A stretch of DNA of 35,686 nucleotides, taken from positions 1-35,686 of the forward strand of contig NZ_WOTA01000030.1 in the NCBI RefSeq assembly GCF_011516825.1, written 5' to 3'. Of this stretch, positions 6,619 to 14,325 are shown in pieces (position 1 is the first letter of the stretch; every line of letters begins with the position of its first letter). This DNA is from Acetobacter oeni. Lineage in GTDB: Bacteria > Pseudomonadota > Alphaproteobacteria > Acetobacterales > Acetobacteraceae. Under the pieces are notes generated by a model, which was not told where the DNA came from, ran no database searches, and saw only the letters and a list, made by a program, of their open reading frames with translations. A program made the translations under genes and the position numbers.

Positions 6619-7887
6619 ATGGCCGCCGTTCCCGCACTCCGCATCACACCGCCGACACAGCCGCTCCGTGGCACCGTCAGCCTCCCGGGTTCGAAGTCCA
6701 TCACCAACCGCGCCCTGCTGCTCGCCGCCCTGGCCGACGGCACCAGCCACCTCACAGGCGCCCTGAAAAGCGACGACACCGGCCACATGGCCACCGCCCT
6801 GCGCCAGATGGGCGTAAACATCGACGAACCGACCGCAACCAGCTTCGTGGTCACAGGAAACGGCACCCTCGCCATCCCGCCCGCGCCGCTTTTTCTCGGC
6901 AACGCCGGCACCGCCGTCCGCTTCCTGACCGCCGCCGCCGCCTGCGTCCCCGGCCCGGTCGTGCTGGACGGCGACCAGCATATGCGGAAACGCCCCGTCG
7001 CCCCGCTGCTCAAAGCCCTGAGCGCGCTCGGCGTGGACGCCTCCGCCCCGACAGGCTGCCCTCCCGTGACAGTGCGGGGCACCGGCCACCTCGCCGGAGG
7101 CCAGGTCGCCATCGACGCCGGCCTGTCCAGCCAGTACGTCTCCGCCGTCCTGATGGTCGCCGGAAAGGCCGATGCCCCCGTCGCCGTGTCGCTCCAGGGA
7201 ACCGGCCTCGACGCGCGCGGCTATGTCGATCTCACCGTCACGGCCATGCGCGCCTTCGGGGCCTCCGTGGAGCAGGACGGCCCGATGAGCTGGCGCGTGC
7301 AGCCCTCCGGTTACAAAGCCACCGACCTGCGGATCGAACCGGATGCCTCCGCCGCAACCTATTTCTGGGCCGCCGCCGCGCTGACCGGCGGTGACATCGA
7401 TATCGGCCTGGCCCCGACCGCCTTCTCGCAGCCGGATGCGAAAGCCTTTGCGGAAATCTCAAAGTTTCCGCATATGTCACCGGAAATCAACGGCTCGCAG
7501 ATGCAGGACGCCGTCCCGACCCTCGCCGTCCTCGCCGCCTTCAACACAACCCCCGTCCGCTTCACCGGCATCCGCAACCTCCGCGTCAAGGAATGTGACC
7601 GCATCGCCGCCGTCCGCACCGAACTCAACCGCATCCGCCCCGGCCTCGCCCGGGAAGACGGCGACGACCTCATCGTCACCGGCGATCCCGCACTCGCCGG
7701 CCAGACCCTGCCCGCCAGGATCGAAACCTGGGCCGATCACCGCATCGCCATGTCCTTCGCCCTGGCCGGCCTGCGCATCGGCGGCCTCACCATCCTCGAC
7801 CCGGACTGCGTCGGAAAAACCTACCCTGGTTACTGGGACGCGCTCAGAAGCCTCGGCGTGACCATCACCCCCGACACGGCGGCCTGA
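6619..7887 (+). CDS. aroA: 3-phosphoshikimate 1-carboxyvinyltransferase (EPSP synthase)
   Basis: Joins shikimate-3-phosphate and phosphoenolpyruvate to give EPSP in the chorismate pathway, in the cytoplasm. The 422-residue protein has the expected motifs: LPGSKSITNRALLLAALA (catalytic Lys26), SDDTGHMATAL, LFLGNAGTAVRFL (94-103), the DGDQHMRKRP phosphate loop, GLSSQYVSA, the QMQDAVPTLAV segment with the catalytic Asp297, RVKECDRIAA and TWADHRIAMSFAL. The length is normal. The start at 6619 is chosen because AGAGGG lies just upstream and homology begins at ALRITPP; an in-frame ATG at 6496 would add 41 unlikely residues. In the substrate loop the residue after Arg is Phe (GTAVRFL), where E. coli has Pro (GTAMRPL). 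The gene is very C-rich at third positions. It converges on the next gene, whose stop is 10 bp away. Confidence 0.97.
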   Translation: MAAVPALRITPPTQPLRGTVSLPGSKSITNRALLLAALADGTSHLTGALKSDDTGHMATALRQMGVNIDEPTATSFVVTGNGTLAIPPAPLFLGNAGTAVRFLTAAAACVPGPVVLDGDQHMRKRPVAPLLKALSALGVDASAPTGCPPVTVRGTGHLAGGQVAIDAGLSSQYVSAVLMVAGKADAPVAVSLQGTGLDARGYVDLTVTAMRAFGASVEQDGPMSWRVQPSGYKATDLRIEPDASAATYFWAAAALTGGDIDIGLAPTAFSQPDAKAFAEISKFPHMSPEINGSQMQDAVPTLAVLAAFNTTPVRFTGIRNLRVKECDRIAAVRTELNRIRPGLAREDGDDLIVTGDPALAGQTLPARIETWADHRIAMSFALAGLRIGGLTILDPDCVGKTYPGYWDALRSLGVTITPDTAA

Positions 7888-7897
7888 CCCCCGGCAC

Positions 7898-8686
7898 TCA
7901 GAGCGTCGTCGCCGTAATCCGCTGCGCCACTACCCGATCGTCATGCGGCGGAAGCACAACCGCCTCAGCGCCCGCTACCAGCGGCCTGACCATCCGCTCC
8001 CCGACGCCCCGGTCCGTTACCGTCCGGTCCGCCATTACCGCCAGAACCGGCGGCGGAAATGCCTGACCGGGCGCGCCGGACCGCTCCGGCGCATGAAGCA
8101 GAATCCGATCCCCCTCCCGAACCGGCACGTCCGGCGACACAATGAGCAGACAGCCCCGCCGGAACACCGGCTCGAACGCATCGCTGTCGAGACGGATGGC
8201 ATAATCATGCGGCCCGGTCAGCGTGACGGGCGAACGGATTTCCCCCCATTGCCGGTCCGCCACCCGCCCCGTCGGCAGGAACGCCCGGTCAAACAGATCC
8301 GGCAGCCCGAGACGCGAAAACCTGATCACCCGAAGGAGCGCCCCGCCCGCTTCTGCCGCGGGCGCCGATACAGGCCGCCGCAGAATGGCCCCGGCTTTCT
8401 TCCCCCCGGTAAGCCCCTCCGTCAGTCCGGCAAAATCACTGAAAGATACCCCCGCCGCGTCGAGAAGATGCAGAAGCGTCTCCATGCGCGGCAACCGCAT
8501 CCGACCGTCCGCCGTCCGCCGCTTTGACGGATTGAGCGCCGTCGGATCGAGCCCCGCCGCACGCGCCAGACCGGACACGGAAAGCCCCCGCTCAGCCGCC
8601 ATCAGATCGATCATGTCCCACATGGCACCAGCCCGCCGCCGGTAACGGGAGTCAGGCGCGTCACCGGACGTCACCGGACCGGTCAC
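7898..8686 (-). CDS. XRE-type HTH regulator with S24/LexA-like C-terminal domain
   Basis: Residues ~20-60 form a helix-turn-helix: MIDLMAAERGLSVSGLARAAGLDPTALN, then the KRRTADGRMRLPRMETLLHLLDAAG segment. The C-terminal ~110 residues resemble the peptidase S24/CI fold: YAIRLDSDAFEPVFRRGCLLIVSP corresponds to the GDSMxPxxxxGD block, and VREGDRILLH follows. The Ser is kept, but the surrounding block reads DSDAFEP instead of GDSMEP. I cannot place the catalytic Lys with confidence, so self-cleavage is doubtful. The protein is probably a sensor or repressor of unknown target. The GTG start (8684-8686) overlaps the TGA of the upstream small gene as GTGA, which indicates translational coupling and fixes this start. 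Confidence 0.8.
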   Translation of the reverse strand: MTGPVTSGDAPDSRYRRRAGAMWDMIDLMAAERGLSVSGLARAAGLDPTALNPSKRRTADGRMRLPRMETLLHLLDAAGVSFSDFAGLTEGLTGGKKAGAILRRPVSAPAAEAGGALLRVIRFSRLGLPDLFDRAFLPTGRVADRQWGEIRSPVTLTGPHDYAIRLDSDAFEPVFRRGCLLIVSPDVPVREGDRILLHAPERSGAPGQAFPPPVLAVMADRTVTDRGVGERMVRPLVAGAEAVVLPPHDDRVVAQRITATTL

Positions 8687-8907
8687 GCCTTCCTCTTCCC
8701 GCCAAGAACCTCCGTGCCGTGGCGGCCCTCCCCCTCCCGCGTGACGCGATAACGATCATCGGCGGAAAGACACGCAAACCCCTTCCGCTCCAGCCGTGCC
8801 AGACAGGGCTCGTCCCGCAACCCCCGGGGCCGCCCCCCTGTCCCCGACAGACACAGACGATGCAGCGCCGAACGGCAGCAGCTCTCAAGATAAGGTTCGT
8901 TCCACAT
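8683..8907 (-). CDS. Small winged-helix-like protein, coupled to the S24-like regulator
   Basis: This 74-residue protein begins MWNEPYLESCCRSALHRLCL and continues with CLARLERKGFACLSADDRYRVTREGEGRHG. The second half has the pattern of a winged helix (LxxLxxKGF, then DxRYxVTxEGxxRH), as in marR/padR-like mini-regulators. No family name is certain. The stop overlaps the GTG start of the XRE/S24-like gene, so the two are an operon. An in-frame GTG at 8946 would add 13 residues; I chose the ATG at 8907 because the conserved-looking text begins there. The gene is divergent from ahcY, so the 8908-9063 interval must hold both promoters. It is a real gene by coupling and by composition, but of unknown role. 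Confidence 0.6.
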   Translation of the reverse strand: MWNEPYLESCCRSALHRLCLSGTGGRPRGLRDEPCLARLERKGFACLSADDRYRVTREGEGRHGTEVLGGKRKA

Positions 8908-9063
8908 AAGAGAAATGTCGCGATTCCTGTGTCGCGGCGCAACCACGCCGCCTGTGAAAGAAAGGGAAAGTCACACCACCCGCCGCCCGCCGCAGCATGC
9001 CGGGTGGCCTGGATACGGCACAGCCTGTATAGAGAGCCACCTTCTTTCTGAAACGGGGCAAAG

Positions 9064-10362
9064 ATGAGCACGAGCAACGACTACAAGGTTAAAGACATCT
9101 CACTCGCCGACTGGGGTCGCAAGGAGATCTCGATCGCCGAAGGCGAGATGCCTGGCCTGATGGCGCTGCGCGAGGAATACGGTGCCAGCCAGCCGCTGAA
9201 AGGCGCGCGTATCGCCGGCTGCCTGCACATGACCATCCAGACCGCCGTGCTGATCGAAACCCTGATCGCGCTCGGCGCCACCGTGCGCTGGTCGTCCTGC
9301 AACATCTTCTCCACCCAGGACCAGGCCGCCGCCGCGATCGCCGCCGCCGGTATCCCCGTCTTCGCCTGGAAAGGCCTGAGCGAGGATGAGTTCTGGTGGT
9401 GCATCGAGCAGACCGTCAAAGGACCGGACGGCTGGACCCCGAACATGATCCTGGATGACGGCGGCGATCTGACTGTGCTGATGCACGACAAATATCCCGC
9501 CATGCTCAACGACGTGAAAGGCCTGTCCGAAGAAACGACGACAGGCGTGCATCGCCTCTGGGAGATGCAGAAAAAAGGCGAGCTGAAGGTTCCGGCCATC
9601 AACGTCAACGACAGCGTCACGAAGTCGAAATTCGACAACCTGTACGGTTGCCGCGAAAGCCTGGTAGACGCCATCCGTCGCGGCACGGACGTGATGATGG
9701 CCGGCAAGGTCGCCGTCGTCGCGGGCTACGGCGATGTCGGCAAAGGCTCGGCCGCCTCGCTGCGTAACGCCGGCTGCCGCGTCCTCGTCACCGAAGCCGA
9801 TCCTATCTGTGCCCTCCAGGCCGCAATGGAAGGCTACGAAGTCGTCACCATGGAAGAAGGCGCCCCGCGCGGCGACATCTTCGTTACCTGCACAGGCAAT
9901 GTTGACGTCATCACCGTCGACCATATGCGCGAGATGAAGCACCGCGCCATCGTCTGCAATATCGGACACTTCGATTCCGAAATTCAGATCGGCGCCCTGC
10001 GGAATTTCAAATGGGATAACGTCAAGCCGCAGGTCGACGAGGTCGTGTTCCCCGACGGCAAGCGCCTGATCCTTCTGTCCGAAGGCCGCCTGGTGAACCT
10101 GGGCAACGCCACGGGCCACCCGTCCTTCGTCATGTCCGCCTCCTTCACCAACCAGACCCTCGCCCAGATCGAGCTCTGGACGGCGAAGCCCGGTCAGTAC
10201 GAAGCGAAAGTCTACACGCTGCCGAAGAAGCTCGATGAAAAGGTGGCAGCCCTGCATCTCGCGAAGGTCGGCGCGCAACTGACGAAACTTAGTAAGACGC
10301 AGGCCGATTATATCGGTGTGCCGGTCAGCGGTCCCTTCAAGCATGAAGAATACCGCTACTGA
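9064..10362 (+). CDS. ahcY: Adenosylhomocysteinase
   Basis: Hydrolyses S-adenosylhomocysteine to adenosine and homocysteine in the cytoplasm, which relieves methyltransferase inhibition. The 432-residue protein shows [16 protein letters not shown] (catalytic His55), [23 protein letters not shown] (Asp131), [11 protein letters not shown] (Glu156), [13 protein letters not shown] (Lys and Asp of the active site), and the NAD site [10 protein letters not shown]. It ends in the C-terminal KxxxYRY tail (EEYRY) that reaches into the partner subunit's NAD site in the tetramer. This is the shorter bacterial form without the ~40-residue insertion. It has a moderate ribosome site (ACGGGG) and a TATAGA hexamer at 9028-9033. 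No SAH riboswitch consensus was recognised in the leader. Confidence 0.97.
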   Translation: MSTSNDYKVKDISLADWGRKEISIAEGEMPGLMALREEYGASQPLKGARIAGCLHMTIQTAVLIETLIALGATVRWSSCNIFSTQDQAAAAIAAAGIPVFAWKGLSEDEFWWCIEQTVKGPDGWTPNMILDDGGDLTVLMHDKYPAMLNDVKGLSEETTTGVHRLWEMQKKGELKVPAINVNDSVTKSKFDNLYGCRESLVDAIRRGTDVMMAGKVAVVAGYGDVGKGSAASLRNAGCRVLVTEADPICALQAAMEGYEVVTMEEGAPRGDIFVTCTGNVDVITVDHMREMKHRAIVCNIGHFDSEIQIGALRNFKWDNVKPQVDEVVFPDGKRLILLSEGRLVNLGNATGHPSFVMSASFTNQTLAQIELWTAKPGQYEAKVYTLPKKLDEKVAALHLAKVGAQLTKLSKTQADYIGVPVSGPFKHEEYRY

Positions 10363-10435
10363 GTGATCCACAGGCGATCCTGCTTCACGGCAGGCCGCCT
10401 GGCCGGTTCTGAAATCAGAAAGGAAAGAGTTTTTT

Positions 10436-10843
10436 ATGAGCATTTTCGGAAAAATCGTTTCCGCGATCTTCGGTCACGCCAGCGCCGCCCCCCCTTCGGC
10501 CGAAGTGTCCTCAGCCGCCGCCGCTGACGGAAAGCCCGCCGGCATCACAGCGCCCGCCGCCGCCACGCCGCCATCGGCTCCGGTCGCCGCCCCGGTGGAC
10601 GTGGACGCCATCCTGTCCGGCCTGGCCGCTAAATCCGGCCAGCAGCTCAACTGGAAGGAGTCCATCGTTGACCTCCTGAAGCTGCTGAACCTCGACAGCT
10701 CCCTGGACGCCCGCAAGCAGCTCGCAACCGAACTGCACTATACAGGCGATCAGAACGACTCAGCCACGATGAATGTGTGGCTGATTAAGGAAGTGCGTCA
10801 GAAACTGGCGGAAAACGGCGGCAAAATCCCGGCCAGCCTGTAA
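10436..10843 (+). CDS. DUF3597 domain protein
   Basis: The 135-residue protein starts MSIFGKIVSAIFGHA, the family's usual N-terminal amphipathic stretch. An Ala/Pro-rich linker follows (~20-55), then a compact domain with VDAILSGLAAK, NWKESIVDLLKLLNLDSSL and NVWLIKEVRQKLAENGGKIP. This is the DUF3597 pattern; the NMR-determined family fold is a small helical domain of unknown role, perhaps carbohydrate or stress related. It lies 73 bp downstream of ahcY with a strong Shine-Dalgarno (AAAGGAAAGAG) and is followed by an intrinsic terminator, so it is the last gene of that transcript or a unit on its own. Confidence 0.85.
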   Translation: MSIFGKIVSAIFGHASAAPPSAEVSSAAAADGKPAGITAPAAATPPSAPVAAPVDVDAILSGLAAKSGQQLNWKESIVDLLKLLNLDSSLDARKQLATELHYTGDQNDSATMNVWLIKEVRQKLAENGGKIPASL

Positions 10844-10883
10844 GGCTCTCTCCCCGGAAACACGCCCCGGCGCGTGCTTCCGG

Positions 10884-10934
10884 AACAGACGGGCGGGGCA
10901 GGGCGCACAGTCCCGGCCCCGCCCGTCCTGTTTT
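10884..10934 (+). terminator. Intrinsic terminator after the DUF3597 gene
   Basis: GACGGGCGGGGC (10888-10899) pairs perfectly with GCCCCGCCCGTC (10916-10927). AACAG outside it pairs with CTGTT across a one-base bulge, making a 16-17 bp GC-rich stem with a 16-nt loop that runs into TTTT (10931-10934). The upstream in-frame ATG of the next gene (10874) lies just ahead of this structure, which argues for a later start of that gene. Confidence 0.85.
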
Positions 10935-11074
10935 CCCGTCACGGCGCCAGGCACATCCGGGCACCCGCCATTCAGGCCATGACCGGCCGGCCCATGGTCA
11001 GCCGACACGACATCCAATCACACGATGCCGGAACCGGGCGTCCCGCTCGCCGCCACGCAGGAATATGGCTGAAA

Positions 11075-13849
11075 ATGCCGCTCACATACCGACGCGCCCG
11101 CTGCGCCGCTCTCTGTCTGATCGTCCTGCTGCCCGTCCTGGTCCATGTCGCCGGCCTGCTGAACATTCTCTCCCCCGACCCGCTGCACATCTTCATGCGG
11201 TTCGGCGAGGACAACACCAGCCTGCTCGACGGTAGTCCCGGCTGGGTCGATGCAAACGCCGGCGCCACCACGGAGGCCCTCGGCACACGCGCCGCACGGC
11301 AATGGCTCTCAGGCCATATCCCCTGGTGGGACAGCTATTCCGGCATGGGCATGCCACTCGCCGCCGAAATGCAGAACTCAGCCCTGTTCCTGCCCTTCAT
11401 CCTGCTCCTTATTTTCAAAAACGGCCTGCTATACCTGAAGATCTCGGTCCAGATCGCCACCGGCCTCGCCATGTTCGGCCTCGCCCGCGAAATGCGACTT
11501 ACACTGCTCGCCGCCACCCTCGCCGCCGTGCTCGACGAATTCAGTGGCACCCTCGCCTGGTTCGCCCACGGCCCGATCATGCCGCTCCCCTTCCTGCCCC
11601 TGTTCGTGTGGGGCGTGATGCGCTGCTGCGCCACAGCGGAAAAAAACAGCCCTGAAGACCAGGCGCTGACCAGCCAGATGCCGAGCGGCCAGGCTCTCAC
11701 CGGCCAGTTGCTGACCGGCCGGTTACTGACCGGGTGGGCACTCACCGGCCTCGCTGTCGCCGGATCAATCGTCGCCGGTTTCCCGGAAACCGCCTACATG
11801 AACGGCCTGCTCGTCCTGCTCATCGCCATCTGGCGCGTCAGCACCACCGGACGCGCCTGGAAAACCGCCGCTCTGCACATCATCGGCGGCGGCCTGCTCG
11901 GCCTCGCCCTCAGCGCCCCCGCCTGGATTCCCTTCGCCGAAGCACTCCCTCTGTCCTATGTCGGCCAGAACCAGAATTTTCACGACGCCCACATGCTGCG
12001 GCCCAACGCCGCCCTGCTGTTCTTCCCTTACCTTCTCGGCCCGCCACTCTACGCAATCTTCGGCACCTCCCCGAAACTCATTGATATCTGGTGGCATACC
12101 GGCGGTTACTGTGACATCGCCCTGCTCTTCGCCGCCCTGATCGCCGTCATGCGAACCCGCGCCGCCGCCCGCAGCCATGACCGCACGCTCTGGCCCGGCC
12201 TGCGCTACGTCCTCCTCGGATACTGCGTCATCACCGGTCTGAAAGCACTTGGCGTCGTCCCCGTCAGCCGCGCGCTCGACCTGATCCCCGGCATCCGGCA
12301 GACCATGTTCTATGTCTATATCTCGCCGGGCTGGTGGTTCGCCCTCAGCCTGCTCGCCGCCCTCGCCGTGCAGGACCTGCGCAAACTCGGCCCCGTCCCC
12401 CGCCCGATCCTTCTGGCCGCCCTGGCCGTCGTGACAACCTTCAGCGGCATCGCCCTCTTTCAGGCCCGCGAAATCGTCCGGATGCTGCTCCCCCATCCGG
12501 GTTATGTCTGGTACCCGTGCCTCTCCGTCGCCTGGACCCTGATCCTCTGCGTCACCCTCGCCGCCACCCTGCGCCGGGCCAGACCCGGGCTCGCCACCGG
12601 CCTGCTCCTCACCAACGCGGCCGTCCTCTTCTTCATCCCGACCCTCTGCGGCGTCCGCCCCGGAAGCCCCGACCTCCCCGCCATCGCCGCGCTGAAATCC
12701 CTGACCACCGAACATCGCGTCCTCAGCCTGAATGGCCTGACCCCGAACTACGGCGCGTTCTACGGCATCCCTGCAATCAACTACAATTACCTGCCCCTGC
12801 CGGCCCGCTTCGCCGACGCCCTCGACCATAACGTCTGCCCCGGCTACGAACATACGACATTCGATCCCTGGAAAATCGGTCGCTTCTGCACGGGCAGCCC
12901 CGACAACACGTCAGGCGACGACTGGAAAAATCCGAACCGGATGCTGTCCGTCCGCTCCGCCTTCGCCTGGCTCGAAGCCCATAATGTCGGATACGTCATC
13001 CACGCCCAGGGCATGACCATCCGGCGCGACCATATAGCCACACCCATCACCGGCGACGACCGCACCGGCCAGCCCCTCACCGATAACCCCGTCGAAGGTC
13101 ACCTGATCTCAGCCCGCCTGCGCGGTACAACAATCCGAAGAGTCGGCGTCCTTCTCAGCACATATCTGAACGCCGCCCGCGGCACGCTCCACATCGCCCT
13201 GTGCAGCCGCACCCTCTGCACACAGACTGACAGCCCGCTGGCAAACGCCGCCGATAACCGGCTGACCTGGCTTACCCTCCCAACCCCGCTCAGCCTCGCC
13301 CCGGACGAAACCGACCTGATCTGGCGCGTCTCGGCCACCGAAGTCACCCGCCCCGCACTCCTCTGGCTGTGGCATATCCACGACGCCACCACAGGCGCCC
13401 CTCAGTCCCTGCCGCTCATCACCGTCGAATTCGACCTGCCGGAAGACGGCATACAGCGCGTGTACGAAGACAAACACTTCGTCATCGAAAAACTCCCCGA
13501 CGCCACCAGCTATTTTACCGCCCCCGGCTGCACCCTCCACCCCGCCAGCCGCACAGAACTCACCGCCGACTGCCCCAACCCCTCCATCCTGACCCGTAAC
13601 GAACTGTCCTTCCCCGACTGGACCGCAACCGTCAACGGAACCCGCCACCTCGCCGGCACCGCCCCCGACGGCCTGCAACAGACCATCCCCCTTCCGCAGG
13701 GCCACGCCTCCGTCGTCTTCTCCTACGCCCCCAGACACATCGGACTGATCGAAACCCTGTTCGCAACCGGCCTCCTCATCCTCATCGTGGGAACAGCCAG
13801 ACAGAACCGGAATGTTTTCAGAAAACGCAGAGCCCGTACAGGCAATTAA
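11075..13849 (+). CDS. YfhO-like large multi-pass membrane protein
   Basis: Protein of about 924 residues. It starts with a membrane helix (CLIVLLPVLVHVAGLL) and then has HIPWWDSYSGMGMPLAAEMQN, the conserved exposed loop of YfhO/GT-C-type proteins (PxWxxxxxxGxPLxxxxQ). At least ten further hydrophobic helices follow to residue ~530, and then a large periplasmic C-terminal domain closes with one last helix (LIETLFATGLLILIV). YfhO-like proteins are thought to transfer sugars from lipid carriers to polymers or lipids; substrate unknown here. The long open frame reaches back to 10874 but would start next to the terminator stem and add a basic non-membrane extension. ATG 11075 has AGGA upstream and precedes the first helix directly. 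A 105-bp in-frame repeat tract lies at 11660-11764. The very strong C-wobble bias generates several long antisense shadow frames. Confidence 0.75.
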   Translation: MPLTYRRARCAALCLIVLLPVLVHVAGLLNILSPDPLHIFMRFGEDNTSLLDGSPGWVDANAGATTEALGTRAARQWLSGHIPWWDSYSGMGMPLAAEMQNSALFLPFILLLIFKNGLLYLKISVQIATGLAMFGLAREMRLTLLAATLAAVLDEFSGTLAWFAHGPIMPLPFLPLFVWGVMRCCATAEKNSPEDQALTSQMPSGQALTGQLLTGRLLTGWALTGLAVAGSIVAGFPETAYMNGLLVLLIAIWRVSTTGRAWKTAALHIIGGGLLGLALSAPAWIPFAEALPLSYVGQNQNFHDAHMLRPNAALLFFPYLLGPPLYAIFGTSPKLIDIWWHTGGYCDIALLFAALIAVMRTRAAARSHDRTLWPGLRYVLLGYCVITGLKALGVVPVSRALDLIPGIRQTMFYVYISPGWWFALSLLAALAVQDLRKLGPVPRPILLAALAVVTTFSGIALFQAREIVRMLLPHPGYVWYPCLSVAWTLILCVTLAATLRRARPGLATGLLLTNAAVLFFIPTLCGVRPGSPDLPAIAALKSLTTEHRVLSLNGLTPNYGAFYGIPAINYNYLPLPARFADALDHNVCPGYEHTTFDPWKIGRFCTGSPDNTSGDDWKNPNRMLSVRSAFAWLEAHNVGYVIHAQGMTIRRDHIATPITGDDRTGQPLTDNPVEGHLISARLRGTTIRRVGVLLSTYLNAARGTLHIALCSRTLCTQTDSPLANAADNRLTWLTLPTPLSLAPDETDLIWRVSATEVTRPALLWLWHIHDATTGAPQSLPLITVEFDLPEDGIQRVYEDKHFVIEKLPDATSYFTAPGCTLHPASRTELTADCPNPSILTRNELSFPDWTATVNGTRHLAGTAPDGLQQTIPLPQGHASVVFSYAPRHIGLIETLFATGLLILIVGTARQNRNVFRKRRARTGN
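11660..11764 (+). repeat. Seven 15-bp tandem units inside the YfhO-like gene
   Basis: In frame, the units read QALTS, QMPSG, QALTG, QLLTG, RLLTG, WALTG, LAVAG; each starts exactly 15 nt after the last (11660, 11675, 11690, 11705, 11720, 11735, 11750). The central four are the most alike at DNA level, sharing a CTNACCGG core. The array sits between two predicted helices, so unit gain or loss by slippage would stay in frame and change a loop length. Confidence 0.75.
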
Positions 13850-14325
13850 GACCCCCGCCATAGCGGCGCAACCCCGCCCCCGGCAATGGCCTCTCTCGCT
13901 TCATGTCGGACATAAAAGTGGGTTGGCTCGCCTTTCGCATAACGGACATAGTCCGCGCAGTCCCCCGCTATCACTTGGAGCCGAGAGTGGGGTGATCGTT
14001 ATGGGAAATAACCAGCAAGAATACAGGCGCTTAGGTTGGCCGTAGCAAGACACGCCCGAAGCCACTGGGCAGGGAGTATAAATCATTTGGATCGGGCAAC
14101 GATGCTTTCGGTTTTCGGCCTTGACACGATGATGTTCGGTGCGGGCGGCAATCCAGATTTTCTGGACAGCGTCAAGATTCATGAAGGCAATTCCGAACCC
14201 AACCAGAAGGTCGAGCCAGACCGAATGGTGGCCGAGCGTGATACGGAAGCAGTTTTCATTCTGGGTTCTATTGGCATATCGGACATAATCTTCAAGTAGT
14301 TCTGTGCAGCAGTGGCCCATACCTG
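13850..14325. other. 476-bp non-coding boundary with CGGACATA repeats
   Basis: No gene is recognisable. GCATA-A-CGGACATA-G-TC (13937-13953) recurs as GCATA-T-CGGACATA-A-TC (14274-14290), the same strand, 15 of 17 bases identical. A third related site, ATGTCGGACAT (13903-13913), is a perfect palindrome around a central G. The stretch separates very C-rich chromosomal genes from the more AT-rich metal-efflux island. It looks like the border of an old integrative element with recombinase-type sites. Open frames on either strand (for example 13901-14329 minus) have no recognisable domain. Confidence 0.5.

Noticed and set aside
6213..7394. 393-residue plus-strand frame overlapping aroA
   Set aside because: The sequence is Arg/Pro-rich out-of-frame text of aroA and the upstream region.
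8947..9063. Possible SAH riboswitch in the ahcY leader
   Set aside because: I could not find the conserved core sequences of that riboswitch; the leader is short and shows only a TATAGA hexamer.
9100..10443. 447-residue open frame on the minus strand opposite ahcY
   Set aside because: It mirrors the codon bias of a conserved gene, has no recognisable domain and is His/Asp-rich in the way antisense shadows of GC-rich genes are.
11765..12853. 362-residue Gly/Glu-rich minus-strand frame opposite the YfhO-like gene
   Set aside because: The composition reflects C-wobble of the sense gene; no motif seen.
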